Source of the DNA: Saururus chinensis
Taxonomy: Eukaryota; Streptophyta; Magnoliopsida; Piperales; Saururaceae
Length of the DNA: 64,000 bases
Reading direction: 5' to 3'
Assembly: GCA_035235625.1 (NCBI GenBank)
Contig: CP141143.1
Span: 12,755,092 to 12,819,091 of the forward strand
Shown: positions 52,801 to 64,000 of the stretch, piece by piece
Numbering within the stretch: the first letter of the stretch is position 1
How the letters are laid out: every line of letters begins with the position of its first letter
Notes under the pieces: model-generated
The model's database searches: none
The model's input: the letters and a program-made list of their open reading frames with translations, nothing else
Told to the model about the DNA's origin: nothing
Translations under genes and position numbers: made by a program

Positions 52801-53950
52801 GGATACTTAACTGGATGGAAATAATCTAGTCTAAGTTAAGATGTTTTGGGAAGTCAATGGTCATAAAGACCTGAGGCTTCTATGTATATATTAGTAATGT
52901 CTTATGAGACATTTCCTCCCAGAGTTGGGATGATGGAGATTGCGATATGCTTCTTCATTGCCACGACGGTTTGGGTATTGACCAGAGGGTCTTTACTGCG
53001 AGTTTCCCGCAGATCTTCCTAGGACTATTTAGTACGTATGAAAAGCAAAGTTACATGGGCATCATGGAAGGCTTGTGTTTCTTGTCAATCTGTGTCTATG
53101 AGGACAGTTGGGATCCTCTTCTCCAGATTTGTGGCAGGCTATTGAGAGCCCTGGGGATTTGGGTCAAGCTGCTGTTAAGCAGTCTACTCTAAGGTTGAAG
53201 TCCTTTGTTTAGAGATTTCTCGAGGGGTGAGTCATCTATGAGTTACAGATTTGATAGTATTAATTATCGAAAAATGGTTATAAGATAATTAATAACATTA
53301 TTTGATATTACTTATTAATTAGACAAGTGGAACAATTAAATGACTTACTAAAGTGTAGGTTAAAAATGCCTAAGCATTGTATGTGTGATGTTATGCTTCG
53401 TAGGATAGAGTAGTTTCTAGGAAGAACTACGTCTAGATGTGATCTTGTTGGAAACATTGGAGATGTTGTCTGATGAGTATGTGGGCAACTAACATCGGGT
53501 GATGTTGGCCCGATCCGAAAAATCTTAATAAAACCTTTTGTCCTTTGGAAGCTCTTCTCCTAAAGGCGGGGAGGTTCCATTGTTGTTGTGGTTGTTGTTT
53601 GGTTTGCTTGGTTGCAGATTCTCCAGGCGACAACAAGTGAGACCAAGGCAGGCGAGCACAAGAGGTTTCTGTGTTTCTGCAACTCTGGTACGTAAGTGTA
53701 CCTTTAGCGTGAGAGTCAACTTGTTATTTATTTTTAGATGGATGACAGACTTGTACTTAGATAGATGAGCTGTTCTTTATGAATTTTCAAATGTTAAATA
53801 ATATCATATGATTTGATATATGTATTTGTGTACCTCAGTTATCATGACCTGGATATTTAATCGAATGGTTTGCTTTTATTTAAGAAAATTTTTTTTGCTA
53901 CTTATAGTTCGTGTTATTTAAAAATACTTTTTAAAATCCGGGTCGTGACA
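46843..53950 (+). mobile_element. unit B, solo-LTR-like, TSD GTACC, split by unit C
   Basis: It begins TATAACGTTCGAGAATTTTC and ends CCGGGTCGTGACA. GTACC lies at 46838-46842 and 53951-53955. Without unit C and its duplication it is about 3.67 kb. It has a TATAAAAGAGG box near 47223, a conserved splice-donor-like GTCAAG|GTAGGG near 47336, a GC-rich core 47465-48000 and a second conserved exon-like block (53614-53691) bounded by TTGCAG and G|GTACGTAAG. Confidence 0.85.
48601..52031 (+). mobile_element. unit C, solo-LTR-like (3431 bp), TSD ATTAT, inside B
   Basis: It begins TGTAATATCCTGAATTTTCC and ends CCAGGTCATGACA. ATTAT flanks it at 48596-48600 and 52032-52036. It shares with B the head, the TATAAAAGG box (about 48993), the donor-like AAG|GTAGG (about 49108) and the tail from about 51500. 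Its GC-rich core (49290-49850) does not resemble that of B by eye. Confidence 0.9.
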
Positions 53951-54260
53951 GTACCCATTGAAAAATTTTATAAAAAATAACCGTTGGACCCAAAGAGTGT
54001 CATGAGTGTCCAAATTATGTTTCAGTATGGGAAAAATCTCAGAGGCTATTAAATGACTATTTTATCCTTGTGGGTTAACCGTGGTTAAAATTCCTATATT
54101 TGGGTCTCGTTCAGTGGCCTATGAGTGAAGCTAAAAAAATGGGGGAAACATGTAGGAGGTGAGGGTGTGACCCAAGCCTAGACTCAACCACGTTACAGGA
54201 AAAAAAAAACTTTGTAATTGGTTAAATAAATATTTTACCCCTAGATTGAAGGTGTGAACT

Positions 54261-57200
54261 TGTCAGGACCCGGATTTTTAAAAGCATTTTTAAATAGCAC
54301 GAACGGTAAGTAGCGGAATTTTTTTTTCTTTAAATACAAAACAAACCCTTCGATTAAATATCTAGGTCATAATAACTGGGGTTCACAAATACGAATATCA
54401 AATCATATGATATTATTTAACGTCTTAAAATTCATAAAGATCAGCTCATCCATCTAAGTACAAGTTTGTCACCCATCTGAAAATAAATAACAAGTTGACT
54501 CTCATGCTAAAGGTACACATACGTACCAAAGTTGCAGAAACGCGGAAACCTCTTGTGCTCGCCTGCCTTGATCTCACTTGTCATCGCCTGAAGAATTCTG
54601 CAACAAAGCAAACCAAACAACAACTACAACCACAATGGAGCATCTGTCTTTAAGAGAAGAGCTTCCAAAGGACAAAAGATTTTATTAATATTATTCGGAT
54701 CGGGCTAACATCACCCGATGTTAGTTGCCTACGTACTCATTAGACAACATCTCCAATGTTTCCAATAAGATCGGATCTATACGTAGTTCTGCCTAGAAAT
54801 TACTCTATCCTAAGAAGCATAGCATCACACATGCAATGCTTAGATATTTTCAACCTACATTTTAGTAAGTCCTTTAACCATTCCATTTGTCTAATTAACA
54901 AGCAATATCAAACAATGTTATTAATTATCTCACATCTCTAGTTCGATAATTAATACTATCAAATCTATAACTCAGAGATGACTCTCCCCTTAAGAAATCT
55001 CCAAACAAAGTACTCCAACCTTGGAGTAGACTGCTTAACAGCAGCTTGACCAAAATCCCAAGGGCTCTCAATAGTCTGCAATGAATCTGGAGAAGAGGAT
55101 CCCAACTGTGCTCACGGACACAGATTGGCGAGAAGCACAAGCCTTCCATGATGCTTATACAACTCCGCTTTTCGTACGTACTAAATAATCCTGGGAAGAC
55201 CTGCGGGAGACCCACGGTAAAGACCCTCTGGTCAATACCCAAACCATCGTGGCGATGAAGAAGCATATCACAATCTCCAGCATTATCCATAGAAGCCTCA
55301 GGTCTTTATGACCATTGACTCTGCAAAACATCTAAACTTAGACTAGATTATTTTCATCCAGTCAAGTATCCACTCAACCATTTGGGTCTTTTTCACCTTG
55401 TAAATCGACCCAATAAATAGCTCCTCCACTGAGCTATGACTCAAAGAACATCCCGTAACCATCCTTAGATCATTAACCGAGGTCAAATTCTATGTCAAGG
55501 CCTCATTCAATCAATGAACCGGTCCCAGACCCTATTTAGGGTCTTTTAGTCTTTATCTTGGTTAGATGTTCTCCCTCCAAACCAACAGCAACCCATGTCT
55601 CTTGATTAATCTTCATTAATCTTAAGTTATTGATATAACTTAACATAGTAATAATAAATGCAAACATCAGAATAATCAACGTATATAATGTGCATTCACA
55701 CCAGTGCATAAATAATGAACAAAGGCCCGTTGCACTCATTTGCAGGGCTAGGGCTCAGCTAGTTCAAGCCCAAGAGTGTAAACAACTATAATACATCCTG
55801 CGAGTTACATAAAAAAACACTCTAATCGATCGGTGCACTCGGTTGCAGACACGTGAAATAGATTGCTTTAAACCTGAGAATTAGGGTTATACCCCTTATT
55901 TCCCGTGACATTGTGACCCGACAAGGTCTTCGTGTCACTTATTGGTTATACTCCTTCCTTTTGAAGTCCTTTATAGGGTACCCTAACTCTTGATTCACTA
56001 GGTCATCTGTTTCGACAAAAACAGAATATATTGCCCCTAAGGGCATTATGGTAATTTTATCACCTAGGGTATGATACCCTCCCTTGGGTCATTCTAGTCA
56101 TTTACTTCCCTTCTATTGATTTAAGCCATTGACCTCTCACAAGGCTCCACTCTTAGACCGACTCACGCTTCCATTCACACTAATGTGGGTGGGTCTACTC
56201 AAAGTGGTATTTCTATCATTTAGTTTAAGGCCTTAATGACATCTAATGGGTCCAAAATTCAACTCAAGGGTACTACTAGCCTTTATTGACTCTGTGTAAT
56301 TTTCCTGGCGTGTGACGGGGTCGTGACCCCTTGAACTGACCCAGGTTGACTTAATGGTTTACTATAAACCCTAAGGGCAAAAGGGTCAATTATCCACTCA
56401 CTGGGATTTTTCCTCACTATGAGATTTATCCTATAATTAATTTACTCATTAAACTCTCACTCAGGATTTTCCCAAATTTTAGATCCACTCATAGTCCCTT
56501 GAACCAGAGCCTCGAACTCGGGTAAGTTAATATAATACGATAATTAATTAATAGGGGTAAAAAGGTCATTTTACAGTCTCTGGGATTTTTTCCCAAGCTG
56601 AAACTCGGTCTGAATAATCCCAAACCTCTCCAGGTACAACAGTAATTTTCTAGGATTTTTTCCACACCTAAACACTACTGAATCGGACCCGGTTCAGTGG
56701 GTGTTAAATTTATTTAATTTTTTTTTTATAAAAAATAGACCGGACCGAATCAGGTTGGGAAACCCTACCCGGTCCAGCGGCTGACGACCCGCATCGTGGG
56801 TCATCTTCTCCGAGACCGGCCAGAGGCCGTTCTGCCTCTGGCAGCGCTGCCAGCATTGCGGTGGAGGAGGGGGCGGCCCAGTGTTCTCGGACCGTCTGAG
56901 CACTGCGGAACATACGGAAATGGTTCCGCCGCCGTCCGGTGGCTAGCCGGCGGCCAAAAGGCCGGCCTTCCTTTGTTTTAAAACAGTGTGCTTTGTTGCA
57001 ACTGGGGCCAGCGCAGACCATGCCGGTGCGGCCGGGACTAGTGCGGCCATGGCGGTGCGGCCTCGGCCAACGCCTGATTTTACTTTTTATTTTATTTTTC
57101 TGCACCGGCCCGGCGGCCTGCTTGGTGGCAGTTACGTGCCGGAGCCTGGCCCGCCAGACGCCGCTGCCAGTCGGTCAATGGCCGGTTTCTGGCCGGTCGA

Positions 57201-57857
57201 TGCGGGCCGATCGTCGGCCAGCCAGCTGATACGTGAATTGTTTTACAAAAGAAATGAAATTACAGAACAATTTATACACTGTTCAACTAAATTACAAATT
57301 ACAGAAATTTGAATTTATTTAGTAAACTTTAATTAATCTTCACTCGAGTACTAAGGCACTAATCCTACCTTAATCGCCGATTTGTTGTCAATCCACCGCC
57401 GCCAAAGCTTTGCCGGAGATTCGCCAGAAAAATCCAATGCCGCTCTCCTTCGCTCCAAAAATCCCCCCTTTTTTTAAGTCCTAATTAATTCTTTTTATAG
57501 GCATGGGATTAGAGCTCCTAATCCCATAAGAAATTAGGCCTCAAAAACCCAATTTCGGAACAGTAAATAATCGGGCCCACAAAACAACTTAAACGACCCA
57601 ATTGCACGTTTAAATTGGGTAAACGGACCCTATACGATATGTTTAACTTTGAACAGTCGTGTTTCCCTCATCCGGACTCCGATTCACGCATTCTTGGTGG
57701 CGTTTATAAGCTCTTTTCGTTTATTTTCCATCCATATATGATTCAACCACCACTTCCAACTGATGAATAAGTTATTCTTATGAGAAGATCAAAGGGTCCC
57801 ACACCTTAATTTCCCTGTGGGCAACTTCGGGAATTTAGAAAATTCCCGGACATTACA
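54261..57857 (-). mobile_element. unit D, solo-LTR-like (3597 bp), TSD GAACT, inverted
   Basis: GAACT flanks both sides (54256-54260 and 57858-57862). On the - strand it begins TGTAATGTCCGGGAATTTTC and ends CCGGGTCCTGACA. The same landmarks as in B appear in reverse: TATAAAAAG box (about 57490), donor-like AAG|GTAGG (about 57368), GC-rich core 56700-57230 and tail block 54520-54610. Confidence 0.92.
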
Positions 57858-58108
57858 GAACTAGTGACTTAACCAAGGTCGGTTCAAGGGGTTAATTGCC
57901 CCATTGAGTGCTAAAAAATTTACCATGGGTCTATGATATCAGGGAGCATCCTTGACCTTAGTTTTTTATTTAATGAACTTCATGAAGCCTTGAATATAAT
58001 GATAAAAATACCCCTATGAGTGGATCAACCTACATTCATATGAACAAAATTGCGGGCTAATTCGAGGGTGGAATATTTTGACGAGATGATGAATTGAAAT
58101 CGAATAAC

Positions 58109-60608
58109 TATAACGTCTGAGAATTTTCTAAATTTTCAAAGTTAGCCACATGGAAAATAAGCTAATAAGGGAAGTTTAGTTAGCCCAAACCTCTAGGGGA
58201 ATTGGGAACCCTAATCCTTTTGTTATAAAAACTTAATTAGGGCTCTTGAAGGGGGAAGAAGTTACTAGATAAAGTTTTTTGGCAAGTATGCAGTGAAGGC
58301 GAGGTGGAGCGAGCATGATGGAATGAGTTGTAAGAAACCCCATTTAAAGTTCATTAATTTGCATCATGCTGTTGTAGATCGGTAGATCTACAGGTGAATA
58401 TTAGAGGAAACTGTAGAGTTGAGAGTGGACAATAGCAAAGACTAGATGAAGAAGAGAAGGAATTAGGGTTCAAGAGAAGAGTTTAGACAAAAGGGAAAGA
58501 ATCAAGATGATAGATTAGGTTAGACAATGGGAAAAAGGATAATCAAACCAAAAGACTAATTAAAAGGCTTACTCATTCATTCGTTGGCTGAAATTAGGGT
58601 ATAACCCTTACATTAAATAGAACTTCTAAATGGGCCTAACCACTATCCTAAAAGCCTATTAAAATTAATTTAATAAAAATTACAAATAACTATTTAATTA
58701 TTTAACTTAATTATTAATAAAGTAAATTATTCCTAATGGGCCTCTTAATGAGTTATAACACATGCTTTGATTAATAGTTGTATTATTGTAAATTCTCTTT
58801 CGTGGATTGTTAATGGAGAAAGTGCATGCTACAACTACCATCATGCACTTGTGAGTGCTGGCCGGTGGCCATGTGCATGCAAAAAAAAGGAGGGTTTAGG
58901 TGGCTCCTTCACTGGGCACTGTCGATGCTCCATTACGGCCTATTGTGGTTGCTGCACGTTGAGGTATGAACTTTTTGGCTAAGGATTGGAACTTGTTGGT
59001 AGCAGGTCCAGCTTAGAAACCCCCCTGTGTTGAGCAGTCCGACCCACATGAGGGTGGGGGCTAGTGTGATCTGGCAGCATGAGAAAGGGGCTGCTAGTAG
59101 ATGCCTGTGACAGAGTCGATGGGGCGGAGTGCAACGGGGTTTTGTCCAGGAAATTTCTATACAGAAAATAGAGGGCTTTATTCGGCCTCAAAAAGGGCAC
59201 CAGTTGGCCATTAGCAGGCAATGGGATCGGCAGATCCACAGTGCTGCTTGAGTTTTTACCGATCCCTTGCTCAACCATGGTGGCCGCTACCCACCCGCAG
59301 ACGCAGATCCATCTTGCTATCAAAGGAAACCTGCTACGCGGGTCTGGGTCTCAATGGTCAGCGGCATCTATCCCAGGAGACAAGATTCGGTCATCCCTTG
59401 GCGGAAGACTTCTGCTAATGGCTGTGGGACAGGCTGGTGGCGGTGTCCTTGCTTGCATGCCATGCATGTGTCTTCAGGAGGACGATAATGCACAGGCTGG
59501 TCTGTGGGTCTGGCCTGGGTTGTGGTTGGAATCGTTGACCCAGTTCTGATCATCTTAAAAAAAACAAGAGGACATTCACCCGGTTCGGTTCATAGGGTTA
59601 TAAATGTTAAAAATATAAAAAAATTACATGTGGACCTTGGGAGGGAAATAAGTGTCCTGACTAAGTTTCAAATCGAGAAAAGTCCCAAAGGCCATGAAAT
59701 GACTATTTTATCCTTTTAGTGGAATCATCGAGTAATATTTAATTACCCAACTTAGAGGCTCCGGTTCAAGGGCCTATAAGTGGAGTAAAAAAATTAAAAA
59801 AAAAATAGTGATAAGTGTATGTGTACCCTAAATATAGACTAACTCACGTGGTAGGGGAAAATCCTAGTAGAGGGTTAATTGACCATTTTCCTTTAGGGTT
59901 ATTTGTAAATCATTAAGTGAACCAAGGTCTGTTCAAGGGGTTTATGACCCCATGAACCACCAGAAAAATTACCCAATGTCTATGACATCAAGGAATACCC
60001 TTGAGCTGAGTTATAAAGCCATTGATGTTTAGAAAATCCATGAATAAAATAATAGAAATATCCTTTTGAGCGGACCACCCACATTCGTGTAAATGAAAGA
60101 ACAAGTCAATTTAAGAATAGAGCCTTTAGAGAGGTCAATGACTTGAAATTAATGGAAGGACATAGAGATGACTCGAATGACCCAAGAGAGAGTATCATAC
60201 CCTAGTTGGTAAAATTACCCTAATGCCCTTAGGGGCAGCCTATCCTATTTTTACTGAAACAAATACCCTAACCCAAGGGGAGTTAGGGCACTATATAATT
60301 ACGATGTTTAAATGGAAGGGGTGTGACCAGTAGGTGTCACAAAGACCCTTATAGGTTATAGTGTCATAAGAAACAAGGGGAAGAACCCTCATTTACAAGG
60401 CTTAAGACAATGTAATTACACGTGTTTGCACACAGTACATAGCTCTACTAGGGTAGTATTTACATAACTTACATAATGCGTAAGAGTTATTTACATTCTT
60501 GTGTTTGAATTTGTCTAGCCCTAGCCGTGTAAATGAGTACAATGAGCCTTTATTTATTACTAATGGGCTTAAGTCCTATTAGTGTTGTCTATTAAGCCTT
60601 GTGCAAAC
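58109..60608 (+). mobile_element. unit E, first segment, interrupted
   Basis: It begins TATAACGTCTGAGAATTTTC, which would follow a duplication ATAAC (58104-58108). It carries the TTATAAAAAC box (about 58224) and a GC-rich core (about 58850-59540). A 420-bp insert lies at 58329-58748, and it is broken by unit F at 60609. Its end is outside the window. Confidence 0.7.
58329..58748. mobile_element. 420-bp insert in unit E with 11-12 bp flanking repeats
   Basis: AATGAGTTGTAA at the left and AATGAGTTATAA at the right flank this segment (one mismatch). Units A, B and C have continuous sequence here, so it is an insertion. It contains CCTAATTCC/TTCTTCTTCATC-type text on the - strand as in short copia LTRs, but the ends are not TG...CA. 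A solo LTR with TSD TGAGT and a mutated end, or a MULE-like element with a longer duplication, are both possible. Confidence 0.45.
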
Positions 60609-62039
60609 TGTCACGGCTGGGGTTTTCTAAATAACATTTTCAAAATAAATACAACGAAAAAATTGAGTAATTTTTTTTCTTTTACTCAAATCAAATCATG
60701 CAAACAATGACTAGAATAAACCCTAATCCGTGACTATCGTTTTCCAACATACTGATAATATCAAACTATGAATAATCATAATAGTCGATAGAATTCATTA
60801 AATAAAGAGTCAGGTCTCATCCATGTGCAAAATCTGATAACCAACAGAGAATAACGAATAAAGTATGTAATGGCAACTCTTGTGCCTTATTACAATCTTA
60901 TGAAAATAAAGCAAATCCTACTCTCAAACAGTGAGTTCCCGCTCCACAAATCCAGCTACTCTGCTACTCCTCCTCTAAGGTACCTGCATCGCGAAGATGT
61001 ATTAGTATACCCACTTATACTCAATAGGATCAAACAAGTTTATAAAACCTATTGAGGGACTAAGCCTTGGTTTTTAATTATTACTCACAAGCCATTGATA
61101 ATTATTCTAATACTATCTAGCTCTGTTATAACCCAACCCTCAACCCATTCTCATAGTATTAAAGGCCTTAAAACAATAAAGTCTCAATATTAGAGACTAA
61201 ACCACCGAAATAATTAAAACTGATGCATTAGTTAATTTTTGCAACAACTCAGAATGCCAGATTTTAACCTTAGAGTAGACTGTTTAACAGTAGTTTGACC
61301 CAAACCCCCAGGGCTCTAAATAGCCTGCCACGAATATGAAAAAATGGATTATAACTGTCCTCATGGACACAGATTGGCTAGAAGTATAAGCCTTCTATGA
61401 TGCTCATGCAACTCCGTTGTTCGTACGTACTATATGGTCTTGGGAAGACCTACGGGAGACCCGCGGTAACGACCTGCGAGAGACCCGCAGTAAAGACCCT
61501 CTGGTAAATACCCAAACCGTCGAGGCGATGAAGAAGTGTTTCACAATCTCCACTATTTCCCAACTCTAGGAAAAATAAGTCTATGCAGACTTTTCAGTTA
61601 AAACTTCTAAGGAACCTGAGACTCTATAGCTCATGGTTCCGCAACGTCAAGCACAATCCAAATAATTTATTTAAGTCATACATTTGCTTTAATAGAACGA
61701 ATACGATCTCACACTGTTTATTAACCCGTAACCACCCATGAAGGTAATTTAGTATAGTTAATATATTAATGAGGTATTTAATTAGGTCGCCCATACACCA
61801 AAAAGAACAAGTGTGAGAATTGACCTACAATTAAACCTAAGGGTAATTTAGTAAAATTATACCAGGGATACGAGTATCTTAAGAAGACCCCTGCCCTGTC
61901 CGCCCCAAAACATATTTTAATAAATTTATTTATAATTTTAAACGAATTTATTCTTATTTAAAAATATTTGAAATGAGAGGAAAAGAGTGGTGGAAACCTG
62001 AACCGACCGCAAATTTCAGAACCGGCCCGGTTCTCTATA

Positions 62040-63230
62040 AATGAAATCGTGCTGACCCGCATGCGGACCAGCAGAACGTCTTCTTCTCCCACTACGGCGG
62101 AAACTGGGCGGTGCAATTTGATGCACAGCCGCCCCTGGCTGCCGGAATAATTCCGTCGCCCACCAAAGAGTCCCCTTAGATCAGTTCGAGGTGCCAGCAG
62201 CCACCCTAAAACTCTCTCTTCATCAACACCTCCAACAACCAGTGCCCGGCGGAACATATTGCCGCCGGTTCCTGGCTTTCGCCTGACGAGATTTTTGCCG
62301 TGGATTGCTCCTCCTGCCACGACCGAATCCATACAAGTCTTGGAGAGGGGGAGGGTCTTCCACCAATTTCTGGAGCAGTTCATTCCGCCCCTGCATCTCC
62401 AACTCCATGGATTCCGGCGACAAAACTCACTGGTAATTGAGGTGGAAATTTCAATTTCAGTAAGGCATGAACCTTTCGAGGTTGTTACTGCCGTCTTGAA
62501 TCACAAGCCGCACCGGAGGCTGACTTTTTGCTGTTCCGGATCATTTCAGACTCAGCGATGGAACAAAGGATGCTGTGAGACGCTGTTCTCACCTGTGGCT
62601 TCAGAGCCGACAGTTGCCGGAATGAGCAGAAGGAAATTTTCGCCATTCGCCAGGGACATGCTCACCCTGAGCAAGCCCCTATCCAACAACGATCTTCCGT
62701 CCGGGCGGCAGCACCTTCTTAGACCCCGTTGGCCCATTCTCTGTTACATGTTATGAGCTCGGAGACGGCAGTTGTCTCCACGCCCAACCTCACTTACTTC
62801 CGGCCAACCCCTCAGCATTTAGGTTGCCTCTCGGAGCTCGAGTTAATGCTCTTTGTTAGAGGCGACGAAGTCTCCGGCAAAAATCTCATGTTTACATACT
62901 GGCCGTGTCTAAGTGCAGCTTGGTTCCCTTAGATTTTTTTTATTTTTATATACAGCCTGACTACCACGGACGCGAATCTGCTGGGGAGGTTTCCCCGCTC
63001 ACCACCCGTTGGCCACCAATGAAAATAAAACATGTCATTAAGTCATGCTCATAGACGGAAGTCACCCGCACGGACGAAAGGTAACAGAACACTTCGTCAC
63101 TGCCTTACTCCGTCTTCCCCATTTCAAAAACCCGTCTTTAATTTCAAAAGACCAGACTCAAATTCTCGTTTTCATCCCTCTGCCCTCTATGGCTCTATCC
63201 TGCTCAACGTCGCCCCCTGTTGACCCAACT
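62040..63230. other. GC-rich segment without recognisable gene
   Basis: The longest open frame here (165 codons, 62259-62756, +) overlaps long frames on the other strand, as GC-rich noncoding DNA does, and has no domain-like motif. It lies where unit F should have its GC-rich core. I do not call a gene. Confidence 0.4.
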
Positions 63231-63233
63231 TAG

Positions 63234-63499
63234 GAGGGGATACCGGAGCTGGAGGAGGAGGCTGGGAGAAGGAAAAGATGCATCAACATCAAGAAGAGGA
63301 GGGGGGAGGTGGTTTTTGGCAGAGGCAGAGGAGGGAATATGGGAGGGAAGGCGAAGCAAGAGAAGGGGCTAACGGTGGTGGAGACATCGGGCAGGGAGAG
63401 GAACCTGCTGGAAGTGCTGAGGGATGTGGAGCTTCGTCGTTGCCTGGACTCGAAGATGGCCACCTCCACTGCCACCGGACTGGGCTTATACCCGTAGCA
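63234..63499 (+). pseudogene. unidentified open segment, possible gene fragment
   Basis: The frame is open for 88 codons upstream of a TAG and reads KKRRGEVVFGRGRGGNMGGK, then VVETSGRERNLLEVLRDVEL, then RRCLDSKMATSTATGLGLYP. The charged, protein-like composition differs from the neighbouring GC-rich DNA, but I recognise no family. The first ATG in frame is at 63309 or 63339. It could be a captured or decayed exon, or chance. Confidence 0.25.
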
Positions 63500-64000
63500 C
63501 TGGAAGATGCTCCCCCAGTAAGCTTCCTCGTCTCCCCCCCACCCCCCCCACAAGGGAAAAAAAACATTTAAGAATCGCTTATCTCAGTCTTTTGCATTCA
63601 TTTGCAATCAAGCTGCTTATCTATCCTTTCCCCCCTCCGGCGGACAAGTAGTGATGAATGAAGAATGAAGTCGCCGGATTTTGACCTCTTGCACTATCGA
63701 CGACCAAAAGGCTCCATCTTGGGTTGTGCCCTAGCCACAGCTTCGCTCCATTCCTGTGAAAAGCTGCTGCCCACCTTTCTCGATTCACATCTTCCTTCTT
63801 ATTCTCACCACATGTTTGACCGTCCGTCTGAATAAAGTTACTTTGTCTGCAACGTCCTTCTAGCTTTGGCATCTCGGCCTTCCCACAGGTAGCTGCTACT
63901 CTCCTTCTTCCTTTTAAACCTCCTCTTATTCCCTATCCCTGGCATGAATTGCAGTTGAATTGAAATCTCGACTTCTTCCAGTGTTGATTGTATTTTTTCT
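63500..64000. other. unassigned sequence at the window end
   Basis: Pyrimidine-rich stretches such as TCTCCTTCTTCCTTTTAAACC resemble plant 5' UTR or promoter text, but no coding exon is visible before the window ends. Confidence 0.3.

Larger units (their letters stand above)
45444..64000. mobile_element. nest of at least six solo-LTR-like units of one family
   Basis: One family with TGTAAT/TATAAC...GACA ends and a length of about 3.4-3.7 kb is inserted repeatedly into itself. Unit A (from 45444, +) is the outermost and oldest visible. Into A went B (46843-53950, +), D (54261-57857, -) and E (from 58109, +). C (48601-52031, +) sits inside B, and F (from 60609, -) sits inside E. B, C and D have exact 5-bp target duplications. 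No unit contains an internal retrotransposon coding region or a second LTR. Giant solo LTRs, or a non-autonomous LTR element class, are the two readings. Confidence 0.8.
60609..64000 (-). mobile_element. unit F, partial, inverted, runs out of the window
   Basis: It begins (read on +) TGTCACGGCTGGGG after CAAAC and follows unit D in order: the block around 61260-61560 matches 55010-55310, and an AACCGGCCCGGTT word near 62020 matches the same place in the others. It carries an internal 29-32 bp tandem duplication (GGGAGACCCGCGGTAA / GAGAGACCCGCAGTAA, 61453-61500). Beyond about 62040 it is GC-rich and similarity to the other units is lost, so its true extent past there is unknown. Confidence 0.6.

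Noticed and set aside
62259..62756. 165-codon open frame, +
   Set aside because: GC-rich DNA with equally long frames on the opposite strand, no ordered domain pattern, and no splice or transcript context.
1..64000. tRNA, rRNA, miRNA and CRISPR features
   Set aside because: I found no complete tRNA cloverleaf (only B-box-like words inside SINE-like repeats), no rRNA sequence and no spacer-repeat array. Hairpins seen belong to MITEs and the inverted repeat.

Overview
This is flowering-plant nuclear DNA: AT-rich, split by many introns, and packed with plant-type transposons. The sequence does not let me name the species. Only one intact cellular gene is visible. It is a 32-exon P2B-type Ca2+-ATPase on the + strand (coding exons between 18034 and 44365, predicted 1082 residues) of the plant plasma-membrane autoinhibited class, closest to ACA9. 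I rebuilt it exon by exon. All phases agree, all catalytic motifs are present, and the only non-canonical junction is one GC-AG intron.

Layout. 1-601: right end of a CACTA transposon carrying a hAT-like end inside it. About 930-1236: a small GC-cored repeat. 1237-4883: a 3.6 kb terminal-inverted-repeat element with a 3-bp target duplication. It appears to carry decayed pieces of host genes: one exon of a Ran GTPase (- strand), the first exon of a MYB-CC (PHR1-like) transcription factor (+ strand), and perhaps a third first exon. 6875-13610: a decayed Ty3/gypsy retrotransposon on the - strand with two LTRs, a primer-binding site and a polypurine tract, interrupted by a MULE-like element, a solo LTR and an unclassified insert flanked by 104-bp direct repeats. 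13611-18033: gene-poor DNA and the presumed promoter of the Ca2+ pump.

18034-44365: the ACA9-like gene. Its introns hold a hAT element with a perfect 8-bp target duplication (intron 1), a solo LTR (intron 9), a truncated gypsy element of the same LTR family in the opposite orientation (intron 11, 8.4 kb, itself interrupted by a 1.1 kb solo LTR), SINE-like repeats and a Stowaway-type MITE. A second copy of that MITE lies just past the 3' end.

45131-46140: a long inverted repeat. From about 45444 to the end: a nest of at least six copies of one roughly 3.5 kb TG...CA family, inserted into each other in both orientations. Four of the insertions are bounded by readable 5-bp target duplications or have a clear left boundary. 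The copies share a TATA-type promoter block, splice-like signals and a GC-rich core that differs from copy to copy, with no recognisable protein. The last kilobase (about 63.0-64.0 kb) is GC-rich and I could not identify it.

Functionally the window is one Ca2+-efflux pump gene embedded in, and enlarged by, nested repeats. The most unusual items are the gene-capturing TIR element, the inverted duplication at 45-46 kb and the giant solo-LTR-like family.
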